64,000 nucleotides of DNA from Sesamum alatum (GCA_034509735.1 JACGWO010000011.1:15099866-15163865), one strand, 5' to 3'. Counted from the stretch's first letter, positions 1 through 11,633 are shown. The notes: a model not told the origin generated them from the sequence alone. Numbers and translations: made by a program.

Positions 1-615
1 ATAAAACTAATAAACAATTTAGATAACTTTATTTTTAGTATTTTATGTATTTATTTATGTAAGAACGAAATCCTGCTTTCTTTAATTGCCATAATACGAT
101 ACACTGTTTGAAACTTTATTTTGCCACATGAAATATTGTCATTTATTTTATATTGAAGTTTAGATAAGTATAGCACTGTTCGTCGTTATCCAAACAATTA
201 CTCATTTTTTAAGGTAAATAGTTAGTAGAATAATTTAAATTCATTTTTGTTTTCAATTTAAAATTGTATTTTATACTGTTAATTAATATAAATGTTATTT
301 ATTTCTATTATTTACTTATTTAAAGAAATTTATTTATAATTGTATTTACTTATTGTTTAAAAGTACAATTTTCCCGTGGACAAATTATTGAAAATTATCT
401 GTTGGATAAATATATATTTTGGATAATATGTTCTTATATACTTAAAAAAATTAGATAAAAAATTGGATAAATACTGATATTTTTTTTGTTTTAATCTAAA
501 AAATTATAAAAAACAAAAATCATTTGGCATAATAGAGCTCATTGAAGTTATCCATATCTGTGTATATTTGACGCTTAAATGGATAATTTCAGTGATTTTA
601 TTTATTTTATATAGA
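1..615 (-). mobile_element. Helitron 5'-end fragment (minus strand)
   Basis: AT-rich sequence resembling the inner part and 5' end of the Helitron at 27184-30055. The last ~100 bases share the 'agagctcattga', 'ttatcca' and 'atatagat' blocks of that terminus. Read on the minus strand it begins TC at 615-614, preceded by A (plus-strand T616), as expected for a Helitron 5' end. The other end lies outside the window, and no Rep/helicase coding is seen. The copy is clearly diverged. Confidence 0.55.
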
Positions 616-1979
616 TTCCTCCGTGTCTCTTTGAATTTATTTTACCATGTGCAAAAATATTTTTATTTTCATTTAATGTGGATAAATGTAAGGTTATATG
701 ACTTTATCCAAAAAAAAAAAAAATAATTATAAATTTGTTCAGTTAAGTCGGTTAGGGACACAATCTAACTTTATTTTGATATTAAATAATACATTTAAAT
801 TTTATATTTTTCCATCTTGTAGATGGATATATATGATAAGAGTGACGTACAAAACCTCTGCATAAATTATTATATTTACATCTTATATTTTATATTTTTA
901 CATCTTATATTTAAGGCTTCTTTGCATAGATTATTCATGTTTTCTAAATACTTAATAGAATCTTTTACCTTAATAAATATTTCAACAGTCTTTTATTGAA
1001 AATCTCTTCCATGTCTAACTTTTTCATTGATGATTTCACTTGATATCATTTGGAGGGAGCAACAATCATTCCACCAGGTGTACTATTGTTGCTATATAAT
1101 CGCATTGGTATGTGTCAACTTATGGTGTATAATTGCACATATTCATGAAATTTGTTGTTCTTTTCTTACTGATCGCAAAATCCAAAAAATAAAAGAGTAA
1201 TTTCACTAAATCATCAAGAGGAAAAAAATGGCAAAAAAATTAAATTGATAAATGTGGTGTACCTGATCGTACTAAATCAATAATGATATGCATAACACCA
1301 TAATAAATTATTTAAGCCATTTAAATTTATTTTTAAAAGAAAAGCAAGGAAAAAATGAGAGGGATTCTTCATTATTGAAATGCCATGGGTCATGACAATT
1401 TTCTTTGTCAGTAATTTATTTAATGCATCTCTTCAGTTGTAATACATGCCACAACAAATTTGTCAATAAATTGTAACCTATTGGCATTACCATTGATATA
1501 ACATACATCCGTGTAGGTATAGACTTCACCTACAAATTTTGAAATAACTCCGTCAAACTTTAAAAATCCTCATTTTCGCCAATTAAAAATTGAAGTATAT
1601 GGAGAATTGTGAAGGTAGAAAGATAATTCTCCATGCTAGGGTAAAGATTTCACAACTTAATTTGTGATTTACTTTTGTATTGTTTCAAAGACCCACTATA
1701 CTATTTATAGTGATACAAACTTCTTGTCTTTTAAATAATTCTAAATTCAAATGACAAATTAAGTAGTTAAGATTTATAATATTGACTTATCTTTTATACT
1801 AACAGCTAATTTGAACGACTTATATTTTTACCACTTAACTTTTTTAAATGCCAAAAAATTACATTTGCCCACGCGTGTAAACATAAATATTTGTAGTTAA
1901 TCATGTTTAACTTATTCTATCTTCCAATGCACACTTACTTTGATAGGTTTTAAATGTGTTGATGCATAGTAATATAAAA
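616..1979. other. AT-rich intergenic, no gene seen
   Basis: About 1.36 kb with short A/T runs and no coding frame of protein-like composition. No terminal repeats or RNA gene were recognised. Confidence 0.6.
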
Positions 1980-2321
1980 TATATTTTGATAAACATGATT
2001 TTATATACTTAAAATAACAATAAAAAAACTAATACTATTAGGTTCTTTTGAATAAATTACTAATAATATGTTTTATTTAAAAACATTTGTTAGATAATAT
2101 TGATTAGATTCTTTTGAATAAATACCAAAATTTTAATTCTTCAACTAAAAAAGTTGTTAGATAATATTGATTAGATATCTTTAGGATAAATATTAATATT
2201 TTTTTAATTTTTATCTAAAATATATGTTATATTCCATTTGGCATAGTAGAGCTCATTAAGGCTGTTCACATTTACGTATACCCATAGATAGCCTAAATGA
2301 TTCTGTTTTATTATATATAGA
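1980..2321 (-). mobile_element. Second degraded Helitron 5'-end fragment
   Basis: Repeats the same terminal module as 480-615 and 29920-30055, including 'tttggcatagtagagctcatt' and 'gttttattatatatag'. The expected plus-strand T after the terminal GA is a G here, so the insertion boundary has mutated or been rearranged. It contains a short internal duplication of 'gttagataatattgattaga' near 2090 and 2158. Confidence 0.5.
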
Positions 2322-4186
2322 GTATTCAAAACTTTGAAACTACAAACCTGGTTTTTTTATATATGAATCGTTTATAATGGGAATAACACCTAAGTTATTA
2401 ATTTAGTATACAATTATATTCAACTTAATTATTGTTGTACTCAATATTTATACATTTTTGAATCGTAATTATTTCTTGTAGTTCCTTTTCTAATTTCATA
2501 AGCGTATTTTTGATCTAGTAGGTTCTTATATTATGAATATTATATAAAAATATGAATATGAGTAAATAAGTATAATGTGAAAAGTAATTAATATGAGTAA
2601 ATATGAATAATGTGAAAAGTAGTTAAAGAGAGTAAATAATAAATGTAAAAAATAACCAGTATGGGTTAAAAGTAAATTATTTTACATAATTATCCTTAAA
2701 AATAATATTGTTATAAGGTTAATTTAGGTAAACCAGAAAAAGAAAGAAACTTTTAGGGCCATTCATACTTTTATAGAAACTAGTAAGGTACACGTGCGTT
2801 GCGCGTTTGAAAATTAATATATGAATTTCTTAAAAATATTATTATAAAAATTATAAACATGTTATAAATTTTGAATTTTTTAGAAAAATATAATCATAAC
2901 AATGTTTGTTATGAACTAATATAATAATTATCACAAGTCTTATAACAATTAACTATTAAGAATTTTTATGAAATGTTCTTAATTAATGAATATATAATTT
3001 CATTGGATTTTTTGTGAGTTTTGTTGATTTTATTTCTCAATTATTTCTCATGGCTTTTGTTTGTTTCCATCTCATGAAGTTAACCATTTTTGTGCAATTA
3101 TTGAAAAATATAATTCTAATTATTATTCTTCTATGAAAAGTTTTTTTTAAAAAAAGATATTTTTTAATTACTTTGTAGGTTGTAGTAAATTATATACATG
3201 TTGCTATCAAATTATCTTTTTTGGGTCATTTAATATGTTGGGTGTTTGTCTATCTCTTAGTAGCTAATTCATGTTATAGTTTACATATTTGAAGGCAATT
3301 TAATAACTTAATAAACTAAGCATTGATATTCTCTTAATTTCAACAATATAAAGTAATTGTCATTAAAATATATACAAAAATTTGTCTTCTCTACTCGACT
3401 TTACCTCAATTTTGATTCAATCAAATTCATTTTTTTTAGGTTATTTTAGGATCAAACTAAATTATTTTTTAAACTTGGACAATCAGTTCACAATTCTCCG
3501 ATTATATATTTTCGTTATTTTAAAATACAAACATTTATAAGAAAATCATGAGACTTAGATATGCAAACTTTTTGTAGTACTCTTCCCTTAAGAAAATATC
3601 TAATCAATTTTGCTATTAATAAAAGATATAATTAATCATGGTTGTGAACCCAAGTAGCAATTATACATCTTACTTTTCAAAATGGCTATTATTCTTTTCT
3701 TTCAGTTCAACACTATATTGAATTACGCTAGAATTTTGCTTAACAAAATTTTCTCTTTACTATCATAATTTCAAGTGATTGATTTGATTTTGTTATAAAA
3801 CACAATTTTAATTTACAACGATAACATCATTTCGTGTGGTAGTTCTTAGTATGGTTTTTCTTATTATAATTACATCTTATTTAACTTGTTAACAATTAAA
3901 AGAACTATAGCTAGCTAAATTTTAAAAAAAAAACAAATCAACTCAAAGGAAAAAAGAATTTAAGCAAAAATTTTAAAAATGATATACTTTTTTAAATGGT
4001 AATATTTACTAATGACCTCCTTTTCTATTCCTTCTTAAAATTTTTGATTATCTCTCTTGGGATCTCAACTTTTATTATTGTCAATTATTTTCTTCATCTT
4101 CAGTTAATCCAATACTTTATCCCATTCTCCATTTCTTTTTTTTTTTTGTGAAATTTTCTTTTCAACCCTTCATGATTGTGCTTTTT
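2322..4186. other. AT-rich intergenic with one Helitron 3' terminus
   Basis: No gene was recognised. The only structured site is the CTAG terminus at 2780. The rest is low-complexity A/T sequence. Confidence 0.55.
2780..2811 (-). mobile_element. Helitron 3' terminus (CTAG plus hairpin)
   Basis: On the minus strand the sequence ends in a short hairpin (arms ACGTGC and GCGCGT, one wobble pair) followed by CTAG and then host T. This is the layout of plant Helitron 3' ends, and the same layout occurs at 27184. The matching 5' end of this copy was not found, so the element extent is unknown. Confidence 0.45.
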
Positions 4187-4490
4187 AGCGAAAATTGCAA
4201 TTTTCATCCAGTTTTTTAGGGACGGTGGCACTATTGGTCCATGCCTTTTTCAAAATAGTAAATTAGGACATTATGTTTAGAATTTTAGCAATTGCAGGCC
4301 AAAAAGCCCTAATTTTGCCTGAATAAGTCACGAGGGCAGCACGTGACAGCCTGAAATTGGGAATTTGATGAGATGTCCAACAACTTGCTTAAGTGGCAAA
4401 TAAAAAAAAAAAAGTAGGCGTGGCAGGCTGACGTGGTTAAAATATCCACGTCAGCCTGCCATGTAATTAAACCCACCACCTTGGAGAGCA
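4187..4490. repeat. Mutator-like terminal region with perfect hairpin
   Basis: Contains 'aattgcaattttcatc' and a 'cacgtgac' block also found in the long arms of the element at 13693. Positions 4421-4436 and 4446-4461 form a perfect 16-bp inverted repeat with a 9-nt loop; the inner stem is GACGTGG/CCACGTC. It lies just upstream of the GRF gene and probably marks the left end of the Mutator-like element. No matching right terminus was found beyond 7124. Confidence 0.5.
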
Positions 4491-4632
4491 TTTGGAGGGA
4501 AAACACTTACCTTCACCTAACGTCTACATTAGAATGCCCCAAATTAGCAACCAAAGAACCCTAGATTTTGGGTTCTAAATTTATGTTTCGCTTGGAAACA
4601 CTCGAAGGTGAAATTGACTTAAGCTACTGAAG

Positions 4633-5026
4633 ATGAGCACCATCGTCGGACGCGTGGACTGCTATTGTGGGAGAAGAGGCGTTATTTGGACTTCATGGAC
4701 CGAAATGAATCCTAGAAGGAGATTCAATGCGTGTAGGGATTACAATGTAAATTGTAGTTTCCTCTTTTTTTTTTCTTGGTTATGTTTCCTTCTACTTCTG
4801 TAATAATTTCTTAGAGTTAATTTCTCCATAATGGTTGTGGTTGTAGAGGGGTGGCTGTGGTTTTTTTGATTGGGAGGACCCTCCCATGTGTAGACGAGCA
4901 TGTGCAATTATCCCTGGATTATTGCGGAAGAAGAATGAAATGGAGCAGGAGATAGTGAAGTTGAATTGCAGTAAAAAGAAATTGTGGAAAGTGATATTGC
5001 TCTTGTTTAGAAATTGTGAAAAGTGA
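4633..5026 (+). CDS. GRF-type zinc-finger protein, two exons
   Basis: Exon 1 is 4633-4746 and exon 2 is 4847-5026, joined by a 100-bp GT-AG intron in phase 0. The 97-residue product carries a complete GRF zinc finger: C10-x-C12, TSWT, RRRFNAC with C34, then GGC (C42), FFDWEDPPMC. The C-terminus is basic, with a short amphipathic or hydrophobic stretch. In the family the finger binds nucleic acid, and plants have many small proteins of this type. The gene converges on a Mutator transposase remnant 530 bp away and sits just inside a Mutator-like terminus, so it is probably element-encoded. The reading frame is intact and the first ATG is the only sensible start. Its role is not known from sequence. 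Confidence 0.75.
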
Positions 5027-5558
5027 TATTGCTCTTATTTGGTGTATGTCTGATTTGCATTTGGGTAAGTGTTGGATGTTGTTTAAAGAAGCAGGAAGAT
5101 TGCAGTAGGCTCTTGAAGATGAAGATGATTGCTAGACATGTGTAAACCTGAGTTGGTGTTTTGAATTTTGTATTATATCATTTGAGGTTGTAATGTATTA
5201 ATGTAATGTACTGTTTATAGACTTTGTTGTAATGTATGTAATTTTCGTATTGATTAATGGGTTGTTGTATATGTTTAAAGTATTGTGTTCTGCATTGTGT
5301 AATTGTGCTAATCCAAGAGATTACATAAGACACAAAAAAAGGCAAAGGGCAATATAACATTAACATTAAGTAAATTGTGGTCTTTCACATTCATTTGTTT
5401 GGCAATAAAAAAGAAAGCCTCAAAATGTAACCATTTTTGACAGTATGTACCAAGATGCTGCCACAAAAGCCCCAAAATGTAACTACTAACAAACAAAAAT
5501 AGAGTACAAAATGCAAGTTATAGTCTGAAACAAACTACTTTTGCTGGTCAGAACTTGA
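5027..5558. other. Spacer between convergent GRF and transposase genes
   Basis: Contains the likely 3' UTRs of both genes. No separate gene was seen. Confidence 0.5.
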
Positions 5559-7124
5559 TTATTGAGATGGCCATTTGGAGAGATCTACAAATTTTCCCCC
5601 ATGCTCCTTGATGATGGTTTTGGGGCCTGGAATTGCTCGCCTGCTAGAGAAACATGGCATGAACCCTGTACCAGTCATTGGTGGGGGTGCCCTGATGTTA
5701 AATCTTGGCTGGATAGGCATGCTTGTGTGGGCCAATTGCAATTGCTCATACATGGTAGGCCCTTGTACCGAAGCTTGAATCTGACTTGGACCAGTTTCAC
5801 TCATTATTTGTGGTGTCAATTGAGGCTCTGTTGCTGTAACATCAGGCTCAGTTTGCACACTTTCTTCTGTAACAGGAGGTAAGATAGGTGGTTGGGCATT
5901 TACTCCAGATCCAACCGTTTGCATACTTACCTGTTTCGATACAATTTATTATTTGTTACATAATATGAACATCTTCCTTACCCTTCTTGGGTCTTCATAG
6001 ATAGAGTGTTTCCTTTTTCTTGCATTGCTTGATGATGAAGCACCTCTCAAACCCTGTCAAGAGTACACACAAATACTTCAGTGTTCAAAATTTGAACATG
6101 TAAAAAACAGAATAATGGAAGCCTGTTTTGAGTTACCTATTCTAGAAGATCTGAGAAGAGGGTATCCATGTGTATGTCATCAAGGCCTGGTTCTTGCATG
6201 TCTTTCCATAATGCACAACTTTTTGCATTATGTCCCACTTTAATACAGTCAAAAACCACTCCCACATGTCTCTTGACTCCCTTTGAACTACAACATAGGC
6301 AACAGGATACAAACTGTTATTAGGATTCACTCCCACTGCAGTAAGCAATATACCTTTGTGAGGACCCTTCAAATGGCAGCCATCTACACAAACAATTGGT
6401 CTGCAGCCTCCCAAAAAGCCCTGTTTTAAGGCATTGAAGCAGGCATAAAACTTTTCAAATCTGTTCTCACCATTCTCTTCATTTACCCCCAAAATAATTG
6501 TTGATCCAAGATTTGTTCTCCTAATTTCTTCTGCATAGTCCCAAAGTTTACTGAATTGATGTTCAGGACTCCTTTGAAGTTTTTCAATACCTGTCTCTCA
6601 GCTCTGTAAACTTGATCTATTGAGAAATGACACCTCAGTTCATTCATGATATCTACCCTCCATCCCTTCACATCTCTTTTAGGTTCAAATTTGAAGTTTT
6701 GTAGGTACCTCTCATTTAACCAACTGGTTTTCACATTTCTGACATTAAACACTTGTGGACAAGTGTGTTCATCTTCATACAAATTAATCTGAAAAGTTTC
6801 TTCATTCTTGATCTTATTTGCATGTATTTTCCACTGACACCCTTCCCCAGTACAAACTGCATAAACTCTGAATGAATCATTCTTGGTGATTTTCACACTT
6901 CTCTTCTATTTTATGGCATAAGAATGGACTGCTTTCTTGAACCCATTCTTTGAACTAAAAATCATCCCCAATTCCAGTGAAGGGTCATACATCTCCATTG
7001 GATTAAAAACAGGAAAATTTGGCCCATTATCCTCAGCATCTGAAATCCTATGGTCATCCATATCATTATCACTAACCACCACATCACAGCTTGATTCAGA
7101 ATTTGTTTCATTTGAGCTATCCAT
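5559..7124 (-). pseudogene. Mutator-like (MULE) transposase remnant
   Basis: Read on the minus strand, three parts of a MuDR-type transposase remain. An acidic N-terminus (7124-6906) is followed by the MuDR DNA-binding region (6896-6483, with CQWKIHA and DEHTCPQVF). Then comes the start of the MULE catalytic domain (6492-6142), with DGCHLKGPHKGILLTAVG and the first catalytic Asp. After about 6142 the frame is lost, and the rest of the catalytic domain and the SWIM zinc finger are missing. Coding similarity resumes near 6050 with a basic segment, then a likely intron (about 5992-5937), and the Pro-rich C-terminal tail ending at 5559. There are stops between the N-terminal blocks. This is an internally deleted, inactive copy that converges on the GRF gene. 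Confidence 0.8.
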
Positions 7125-7425
7125 CTCATCACTAACTTATAGTGAAAATTAGAGAGCTCAACATTATCTCAGAAAATTAAAGTGTTATGAAAGGTCAAAT
7201 TATCTTTTAATATTTGGACAAATAATTGTCTTAAAATTCAAATTAAGTTAATTTTTAAGAAAAATGCGATAATCAATGCTACGAAAGATATATAGTTTTG
7301 TTACGAGTTTAAAGGTTTGAAGTTTTTTTTCATGGAGGTTCTCTAAGGAACCATAACTTTTACGTACATGATTAACATGTAAAGGTATAATTGTATGAAA
7401 CTGAATATAATACAAATTTAACTCC
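7125..7425. other. No feature seen
   Basis: AT-rich sequence between the transposase N-terminus and the MFS pseudogene. The expected right terminal repeat of the Mutator-like element is not visible here. Confidence 0.5.
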
Positions 7426-7479
7426 TTGATTGGATTTCCCGCCTCGCGATTGCCCATCTCCCTTCTGGTTGGTCCTCCT

Positions 7480-8330
7480 CGTTGGCTACGTAGTTCAATT
7501 CCTCTTCCTTGCCAACACGATCTTCTCTCTATCATAGGGACATGTGTTTTTGTTCACAATCTTAGTTGGGAAAAGCATTTGTTGGATGAACATTGTTTGC
7601 TATATTCTTGCCATCAAGAACTTACCCCTCGATCGACATTCTGCCATCGGCTTTCAGCCAACTACATGGGCTTGAGTGCGAAAATCTACACAACCATAGT
7701 CGATGTTGTTTCCACTACTTCGACTAGTGAGAGAGCCAAAGCATTTCTTTTCTTGAACTCCATTCTGCTGTTTTTGGTTTGCATTGTTTCCGCGCCATTA
7801 GCCCGAGACATCACCGATGTTGGCAAATCTAGAAAACTGGCCGGAGGGTTCTTCATTTTGTTTATGATCACAATAGTTACTAATTTCTTCACAGTGATCA
7901 GTAATTTTTTACATCAATCCCTTTGACGATTTTGCCTCTTGTCGGCATGGTTATGTTGTTGTCTACTTTTATGACTCCATTGGTGGAGAAAATTGGGGAG
8001 AACTTGCAGAAGAGGTGTTTGATAAGTGTGCGTGATGAGGATTTTGGCAGTAGTGATGATTTAAGGATGGGGGGATTGAAGGTTAAGATTTTCGTAGGCT
8101 TGGAGGGATAGAAATTGGAGCAATGATGATGGTGAGTATAGTGGATTCTCGGTTGTATTTATTTGTTTGGAACAACTCTTGATTTGGTTTACTAGAATAA
8201 TCTTGGACAAATTGCTGAATCAAGAGGGTGTTTGGGGGATTGTTTAACAGGTTTTTATGGCTTCTGCATTTAGTTTATCGGTCATCTTCTCATGCAAATT
8301 TTGATTCTCTCATATAGTCTACCTTGAGAA
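7480..8330 (+). pseudogene. Nodulin-like MFS transporter remnant, copy 1
   Basis: Fragments of a plant nodulin-like/NFD4-type major facilitator protein can be followed through several frames. They include the central loop with 'PCQHDLLS' upstream, a segment reading CWMNIVCYIL, then GLSAKIYTTIVDVV, RAKAFLFLNS, APLARDI, and the membrane stretch GGFFILFMITIVT. A region corresponding to the C-terminal NNLGQI block follows near 8200. Frameshifts and stops occur near 7675 and 7920 and beyond. The N-terminal half of a normal transporter (about 550 residues) is absent. An inverted copy lies immediately downstream, so the two arms face each other around position 8330. Confidence 0.7.
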
Positions 8331-9050
8331 CAAATAGTCAAGGAGGAAAGTGAGAAGACTACCAAAGAAATTGAATGGAGAAGTCACATAAACCAGTGAA
8401 GAAAACCCCAAACATCCTCTTGATTCAACAATCTGTCTAAGATTATTCAAATAATCAAACCAAGTGTTGTCCCAAACAAGTAAACAATTGAACATAACCA
8501 AGATCCCAATCTCCTCAACATCAACATCGCCCCAATTTCCTCCCCTCCAAATCCACAAAAATTTTGTCCCTCAATCTCCCCTTCATCCACTCCTGATAAA
8601 TCATCACTGCTGCCAAAACCCTCATTGCACACACAACTATCAAACACCTCTTCTGCAACTTCTCCCAACTTTCTCCGCCAATGGAGTCATCAAAGGATAT
8701 AACAACAACACAATGATGCCGACAAGAGGCAAAACCTTCAAATCAATTGATTTAAAACTACTGATCACTAGGAAGAAACTTGTAACTATCGTGATCATAA
8801 ACAAAATAAAGAACCCTCCAGCTAGTTTTTCTTGATTTCCTAACATGGGCGACATACCTAGTTACCAGCGCGGAAACAATGATAGAAGAGTTCAAGAAAA
8901 GAAACGATTGGGCTCTCCGACCCTCGAAGTAGATGCTACTCCCGGCTCTGTCGGTAGAAAAAGAACATGCCAGGACGATATACAGAGGTAAGATCTTGTT
9001 GGCAAGGAAGAGAAATTGGACGTCGTAGTCGAAAAGGTGTGGGGGGGAGG
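8331..9050 (-). pseudogene. Nodulin-like MFS transporter remnant, copy 2 (inverted)
   Basis: The minus strand repeats the order of copy 1: FLFLANKILPLYIVL (near 9000), FLFLNSS, LAGGFFILFMITIVTSFF, LPLVGI, PLAEKVG, GSSDDL, GGEEIGAMLMLRR, TTLGLI and NNLRQIVESRG, then LVYVTSPFNFFGSLL near 8380. These match the middle and C-terminal blocks of NFD4-like transporters. At least three frameshifts break the frame. This copy keeps more of the C-terminal domain than copy 1. The two copies form arms of a long imperfect inverted repeat. Confidence 0.7.
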
Positions 9051-9540
9051 GGACCAAATGATGTACAAAGAGTGTTTTCTGATTTGGTTTGTAATTTATA
9101 GAAGTATGATAGCTTTTTTCTTGAAAAGAAAACGAAATGTAACAGAATCCTCTCGGTACAGTATACACAATTACGGTAAATGAAAAGAGTGTGCACAACC
9201 AAATTCCTAAGCTACCGCGCACATTCACACACGCATCTATACCTACCTATCTATCTATTTATCTATTGAAAAATTCTTACCTGAATTTGGTTTGGCCGAA
9301 CTAAACTAATTACAGAGCAAGTACGATACAATTGCTATGTAATTGATTACTTTTTCTGAATTGTACATCATCACACGACAAATGTATTGCACTTACTATA
9401 TAATTGGTTCAGATTTGGCCAACCCGATTTGGGTTAGAATCATATTGTCAAGTTTTGACTAAATATTAATTTATGATAATTTTGAAAATTTTAATTATAA
9501 AAGAAATCTTATTAATTAGAAATTAATGTCGTCTATTTTA
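8953..9540. repeat. Direct repeat, copy A
   Basis: Matches 10939-11633 closely, starting at 'gtagaaaaagaacatg' and ending at 'aatgtcgtctatttt'. Its left part is the 5' coding part of the inverted MFS remnant; its right part is AT-rich flank. Copy B differs mainly by an inserted or substituted block at 11106-11272. Confidence 0.8.
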
Positions 9541-9546
9541 AACAAC

Positions 9547-10558
9547 TTATGCTTTTTTAACCCAACAATGCTTTATTAAAATGCACCAATCCGTAGCGAA
9601 ACCCCAACCGTCGTCGCGGACGTAAAACAACTTTTCTTTAGGGCCCTTAGAAAAATCGAGCACGTCCAAAAACATATACCCCATGCGGTGACTCAAGTAA
9701 AAATATCGACCGTCATCCGTAGAAGAAGATAGCTCGGACACACAACGGCTGCAAAACAAGGCATGGAAACTATCTAACGACAGAGGAAGTCCCATCTCGC
9801 GAAAATGCCGCCGCCAAGCCTCGAAATACATGAACGAGTTCGGCGTGAGCTGGCTAACACAAACCCCGTAGCTCTTGATCAACGCCACTAAGAGGGGGTG
9901 AGGAGGAATCGAGAACCGCTATCAAAGTAGGAAGAATAAACCGTGAAATATCCATCGGGAGGGGGGGGACCTAATCCTCTGCCCAGGAGAAGGAAGAACG
10001 AACTTATGCACCGAAGGCACCCTAAATTCCCTCCATATAAAAGCTAAATGCTCACGTGTAAGAACACTGTCACAAGTCCCCACATCCACGACACGGGGTC
10101 TTCGGGCACCCCGAGCACGGGGGCGCCTCACCTCATCAGCTCCCAGGGCCATAACTACACTCGGACACCCAGCTACCTCGAGAACCTCGGACTCGTCGTC
10201 CTCGCCCTCACTCTCAGACCCCCACTCTCACTGCTAACTTCGTCGTTCTCACCCTCAGTCTGGTCGCTACCGTCGTGCTCATAATCACCCACCTCCAATC
10301 CGTCACGACAAGTGTCCAACCACCTGAGTGAGGTGAATCAAAATCAATCAAGTTCTCTAAATCATCTAAAGAGTTGACAGAAGGACACTTGGGAAGGTTC
10401 CTTATCACTGCGTCATGGAAATCATCCCAAATATTGCTTGAGGAACCATAATTACTCGTCGAGAAAAAATTCATCTCCCGTTCATCAAATACACCCACCG
10501 ACAAAAAATTACAAGAAGCATGCCCGGACGCGGACGGAAGGCACGAGGCATCTCCCAA
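9547..10558 (-). pseudogene. Putative gypsy-type transposase fragment
   Basis: Minus-strand reading from about 10558 to 9547 gives an acidic or serine-rich leader, then LTREHLAFIWREFRVPS (near 10050). Two adjacent stops (TGA TAG, near 9920) follow, and the same frame then resumes with RFSIPPHPLL and a segment containing FEAWRRHFREMG, YFYLSHRMGYMFL and YVRDDGWGFATDW. This layout matches the plant 'putative gypsy type transposase' domain found in retroelement-derived proteins. The block is much richer in GC than its flanks and lies between two direct repeats, so it was probably brought in by a transposition or duplication event. Confidence 0.6.
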
Positions 10559-10574
10559 AACTAGAAGAGGGATA

Positions 10575-10775
10575 TCCCCCTCACATCCCGAAGCCGCGGC
10601 TCGGGCTGGAGGAGGCGCACTCCCCCAGCCCGAGGCACGACCTCAAGCTGGGGGAGGCATCCCCCTCCCAGCTCGAGGCACTGCCTCCAGCTAGGGGGGG
10701 ATGCCTCCCCCAACTCGAGGGAGCGCTGCCTCGAGCTAGGGGAGAGGCGGCCTCCCCCTAACCCGCGGCGACGCC
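10575..10775. repeat. GC-rich degenerate tandem repeat
   Basis: Repeated variants of a 25-30 bp unit built from CTCGAG, AGCTGGGGGAGGC and CCTCCCCC occur in both orientations, giving self-complementary segments. On the minus strand it encodes a Leu-Glu-Leu-Gly-Glu-Ala-Ser-Pro-like repeat, consistent with a linker in the adjacent retroelement protein. Confidence 0.55.
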
Positions 10776-10938
10776 TCGGGCTGGAGGGGCCCGTGCCCCC
10801 TCTCCCGCCTCGGAGCCACGCCCCGGGACCTATGCTCACACGTTCGCCGACCCACCACCGGCCACTCACAGTGCGTCGCATCCCGACCCTCACCACCCCC
10901 ATCAAAATCCTCATCACTAGACATGGCGATATAATGCA

Positions 10939-11633
10939 GTAGAAAAAGAACATGTCAGGACGATATATAGAGGTAAGATCTTGTTGGCAAGGAAGAGGAA
11001 TTGGACGTCGTAGTCGAAAAGGTGTGGGGAGGGGAGGGGGGGGGACCAAATGATGTACGACGAGTGTATTTTGATTTGGTTTGTAATTTATAAAAGTATG
11101 ATAGCTTGGTTTTTTCTGGGTGTCTTTTCTGTTTTTTTGGCTTGGTTTTGTTTTTGTGTCTTTGTGTTGAAACCTCGCTGAATGCGGGGTGGATTCTGGC
11201 ATTGTTGTGGCCTGGTGTTGCCTATTTGTTGGTTTCAGTTCTAGTAATAATATCATCGTATTTACTATCAAAAAAGAAAAGGGTGTGCACAATCAAATTC
11301 CTAAGCTACTGCGCACATTCACACACGCATCTATACCTACCTATCTATCTATTTATCTATTGAAAATTTTTTACCCGAATTTGGTTTGGTCGAACTAAAC
11401 TAATTACAAAGCAAGTATGATACATTTGCTATGTGACTGATCACTTTTTCTGAATTGTACATCATCACACGGCAAATGTATTGCACTTACTATATAATTA
11501 GTTCAGGATCGACCAAATCCGATTTAGGTTAGAATCATATTGTCAAGTTTTGACTAAATATTAATTTCTGATAATTTTGAAATTTTTAATTATAAAAGAA
11601 ATCTTATTAATTAGAAATTAATGTCGTCTATTT
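10939..11633. repeat. Direct repeat, copy B
   Basis: Second copy of 8953-9540, including the MFS-derived 5' segment, 'gtgtgcacaa', 'cacacgcatctatacctacc' and the AT-rich tail. The repeats flank the GC-rich gypsy-type block. Confidence 0.8.
11106..11272 (+). mobile_element. Short insertion with LINE/SINE-like 3' end
   Basis: Present in copy B of the direct repeat and replacing about 60 bp of copy A. It is T/G-rich and ends 'atcatcgtatttactatc' followed by an A-rich tail, like a plant non-LTR element 3' end. A related 'aataatatcatcgtat' string occurs at 19142. No clear target duplication was found. Confidence 0.35.

Noticed and set aside
5178..5496. Minus-strand frames between the GRF and MULE genes
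   Set aside because: AT-rich 3' flank translations with no recognisable domain.
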